A stretch of DNA of 14,270 bases from DATARH01 sp035534535 (lineage in GTDB: Bacteria > Pseudomonadota > Alphaproteobacteria > ATCC43930 > CGMCC-115725), in the NCBI GenBank assembly GCA_035534535.1, contig DATLRS010000050.1, forward strand, positions 1-14,270. Direction: 5' to 3'. Each line of letters opens with the position of its first letter. Positions within the stretch are counted from its first letter, which is position 1. This document shows positions 12,577-14,270 of the stretch, one piece after another. The notes under the pieces were generated by a model. It had not been told where the DNA came from. It did not search any database and saw only the letters and a list, made by a program, of their open reading frames with translations. The position numbers and the translations under genes were made by a program.

Positions 12577-14270
12577 AGACGACGCTGTCCTGGCTCAAAC
12601 AGCATCTCGACACCGAGGCGCCGGTCGCCGCATTGGTCGAGCGGCTGGTCATGCTCGGCCACGATATCGAAGGCGTCGAGGACCGCGCCGCCGCGCTCGG
12701 CGGCTTCATCGTCGCGCGGGTCGTCGCGGCCGAGCCCCACCCCAACGCCGACCGGCTGCGGGTCTGTCGCGTCGATACCGGCGCGGGCCCCGGAACCGAG
12801 GTTCAGGTGGTGTGCGGCGCGCCCAACGCGCGCGCCGGGATGAAGGGCGTCTTTGGCCCGGCCGGAGTGCGCATCCCGCAGACCGGCACCGTGCTGGCCC
12901 AAAGCACGATCCGCGGCGTCGCCTCGCACGGCATGCTGATGTCGGCCGCCGAACTGGCCCTGGGAGACGACCATTCCGGCATCATCGAACTGCCGCCGGA
13001 CGCGCCGGTCGGCGCCCTCTATGCCGGGCTCCTGCATCTCGACGACCCGGTCATCGACCTCAAGGTGACGCCGAACCGGGCCGATTGCCTGGGGGTGCGC
13101 GGCATCGCCCGCGACCTCGCAGCCGCCGGCATGGGCGCCTTGAAGCCGCTCGACACGACCCCCGTCGAGGGTCGCTTCCGCTCGCCGATCGTGGTCCGCA
13201 TCGCGGATTTGCAGGCCTGCCCGCTGTTTCTGGGCCGCCATATCCGCGCGCTCGCCAACGGCCCGAGCCCGGCCTGGTTGCGCGACCGGCTCGAGGCGAT
13301 CGGGCTGCGGCCGATCTCGGCACTGGTCGACATCACCAATTTCCTGACCTTCGACCTCAACCGGCCGCTGCATGTGTTTGACGCGGAGAAGCTCAAGGGC
13401 GGCCTCGACGTGCGCTTTGCCCGGCCCGGCGAACGCCTCGCCGCGCTAAACGGCCGGGTCTACGAACTCGACCCGCAAATTACCGCAATCGCCGACGACA
13501 ACGGCGTGCAGAGCCTCGGCGGGGTGATCGGCGGCGAGCCGACCGGCTGCACCGAGACGACGACCGAAGTCTTTATTGAGGCGGCCTTGTTCGACCCGAT
13601 CCGCACCGCCGCGACCGGGCGTCGGCTGGAAATTGCCAGCGACGCGCGCTACCGCTTCGAGCGCGGCGTCGATCCGGCCTTTGTCGGGCCGGGCCTGGAG
13701 ATCGCGACGCGGCTGATCCTCGAACTGTGCGGCGGCGAGCCGTCCGAGATCGTCGTCGCGGGGGCGACGCCGGCCTGGCGGCGCGACTATCGCCTGCGGC
13801 CCGAGCGGCTGGCCGGGCTCGGCGGGCTGCACGTCCCGCCCGATGAAAGCCGCGCCATCCTGGAGGCGCTCGGCTGCAGCGTCGCGGCGGCCGAGCCTGA
13901 CGGCAGCCTTATGGTTACGCCGCCGTCCTGGCGCGGCGACATCGAGGGCGAGGCCGACCTCGTCGAAGAGGTGTTGCGGGTCAAGGGCTATGACCTGATC
14001 CCGGCCGAACCGCTGCCGCGCCCGAGCGTCATTTCGCGGCCGGCGATCAATCCCCAGCGCCGCCGCACCGAGCTGGTGCGCCGCACGCTGGCCGAGCGCG
14101 GCCTCGTCGAGGCCGTGACGTTCTCGTTTGTCGCGTCGGCGGCCGCGGCGCGGTTCGGCGGCGGCGGGCCGGAGTTGCGGCTGGTCAACCCGATCAGCGC
14201 CGATCTCGACGAAATGCGGCCGAGCGTTTTGCCCACGCTGTTGGAAGCGGCGGTGCGCAATACCGCTCGC
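12573..14270 (+). CDS. pheT: Phenylalanyl-tRNA synthetase beta subunit (3' end outside the window)
   Basis: The first 566 residues of a protein usually about 800 long; the frame is open to the last base. It starts MKTTLSWLKQHLDTEAP. The tRNA-binding OB domain is at about 39-150 (AEPHPNADRLRVCRV). The B3/B4 editing region follows (VTPNRADCLGVRGIARDLAA, later LVDITNFL, and YRFERG at 360-365). The B5 domain is at about 406-477 (TPPSWRGDIEGEADLVEEV), and the catalytic-like core begins near 490. The beta subunit supports tRNA recognition and hydrolyses mischarged Tyr-tRNA. Its ATG overlaps the pheS stop (ATGA), so the two subunits are translationally coupled. Right-edge truncation is due only to the window. 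Confidence 0.97.
   Translation, partial: MKTTLSWLKQHLDTEAPVAALVERLVMLGHDIEGVEDRAAALGGFIVARVVAAEPHPNADRLRVCRVDTGAGPGTEVQVVCGAPNARAGMKGVFGPAGVRIPQTGTVLAQSTIRGVASHGMLMSAAELALGDDHSGIIELPPDAPVGALYAGLLHLDDPVIDLKVTPNRADCLGVRGIARDLAAAGMGALKPLDTTPVEGRFRSPIVVRIADLQACPLFLGRHIRALANGPSPAWLRDRLEAIGLRPISALVDITNFLTFDLNRPLHVFDAEKLKGGLDVRFARPGERLAALNGRVYELDPQITAIADDNGVQSLGGVIGGEPTGCTETTTEVFIEAALFDPIRTAATGRRLEIASDARYRFERGVDPAFVGPGLEIATRLILELCGGEPSEIVVAGATPAWRRDYRLRPERLAGLGGLHVPPDESRAILEALGCSVAAAEPDGSLMVTPPSWRGDIEGEADLVEEVLRVKGYDLIPAEPLPRPSVISRPAINPQRRRTELVRRTLAERGLVEAVTFSFVASAAAARFGGGGPELRLVNPISADLDEMRPSVLPTLLEAAVRNTAR

Overview
The window is GC-rich bacterial chromosome, almost fully coding. It reads as an alphaproteobacterium: it carries a divergent bamE / ubiquinol-cytochrome c chaperone pair, then DUF177(yceD)-rpmF-plsX-fabH-ihfA-MerR, then rpmI-rplT-pheS-pheT. 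Having rpmF between the DUF177 gene and plsX suggests a Rhodospirillales-like lineage rather than typical Rhizobiales, but this is an inference from gene order only.

Layout. (1) 101-5246, plus strand, accessory metabolism: a thiamine-diphosphate enzyme of the acetolactate synthase superfamily; two small orphan genes in visibly A/T-richer DNA; a cupin with a three/four-histidine metal site like diketone dioxygenases; an FAD-linked 2-hydroxy-acid (D-lactate/D-2-hydroxyglutarate-type) dehydrogenase that has no ATG, GTG or TTG start where its conserved N-terminus begins; and an exported alpha/beta hydrolase. (2) 5247-5475: a short non-coding stretch holding a decayed IS21-type transposase (istA) fragment with an in-frame stop. 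(3) 5476-7161: bamE on the minus strand, divergent from the cytochrome bc1 assembly chaperone gene and DUF177. (4) 7289-10491: L32, the fatty acid/phospholipid genes plsX and fabH, IHF alpha and a MerR-type regulator, tightly packed on the plus strand. (5) 10553-14270: a good sigma70-type promoter, then rpmI-rplT, a cloverleaf-like intergenic repeat, an intrinsic terminator directly in front of pheS, and pheS-pheT. pheT runs off the right edge.

How the genes work together. The right two thirds is housekeeping: ribosomal proteins L32, L35 and L20, the start of fatty acid and phospholipid synthesis, nucleoid protein IHF, outer-membrane assembly, bc1 assembly and phenylalanyl-tRNA synthetase. 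The left third may be a small catabolic group acting on diketone, 2-oxo-acid or 2-hydroxy-acid compounds, but no substrate can be read from the sequence.

I found no clear novel defence or mobile system. The observations most worth checking are the possible CTG start of the FAD dehydrogenase, the histidine-only cupin site and its neighbours, the terminator that blocks the path into pheS (possible attenuation), the IS21 relic and the cloverleaf repeat.
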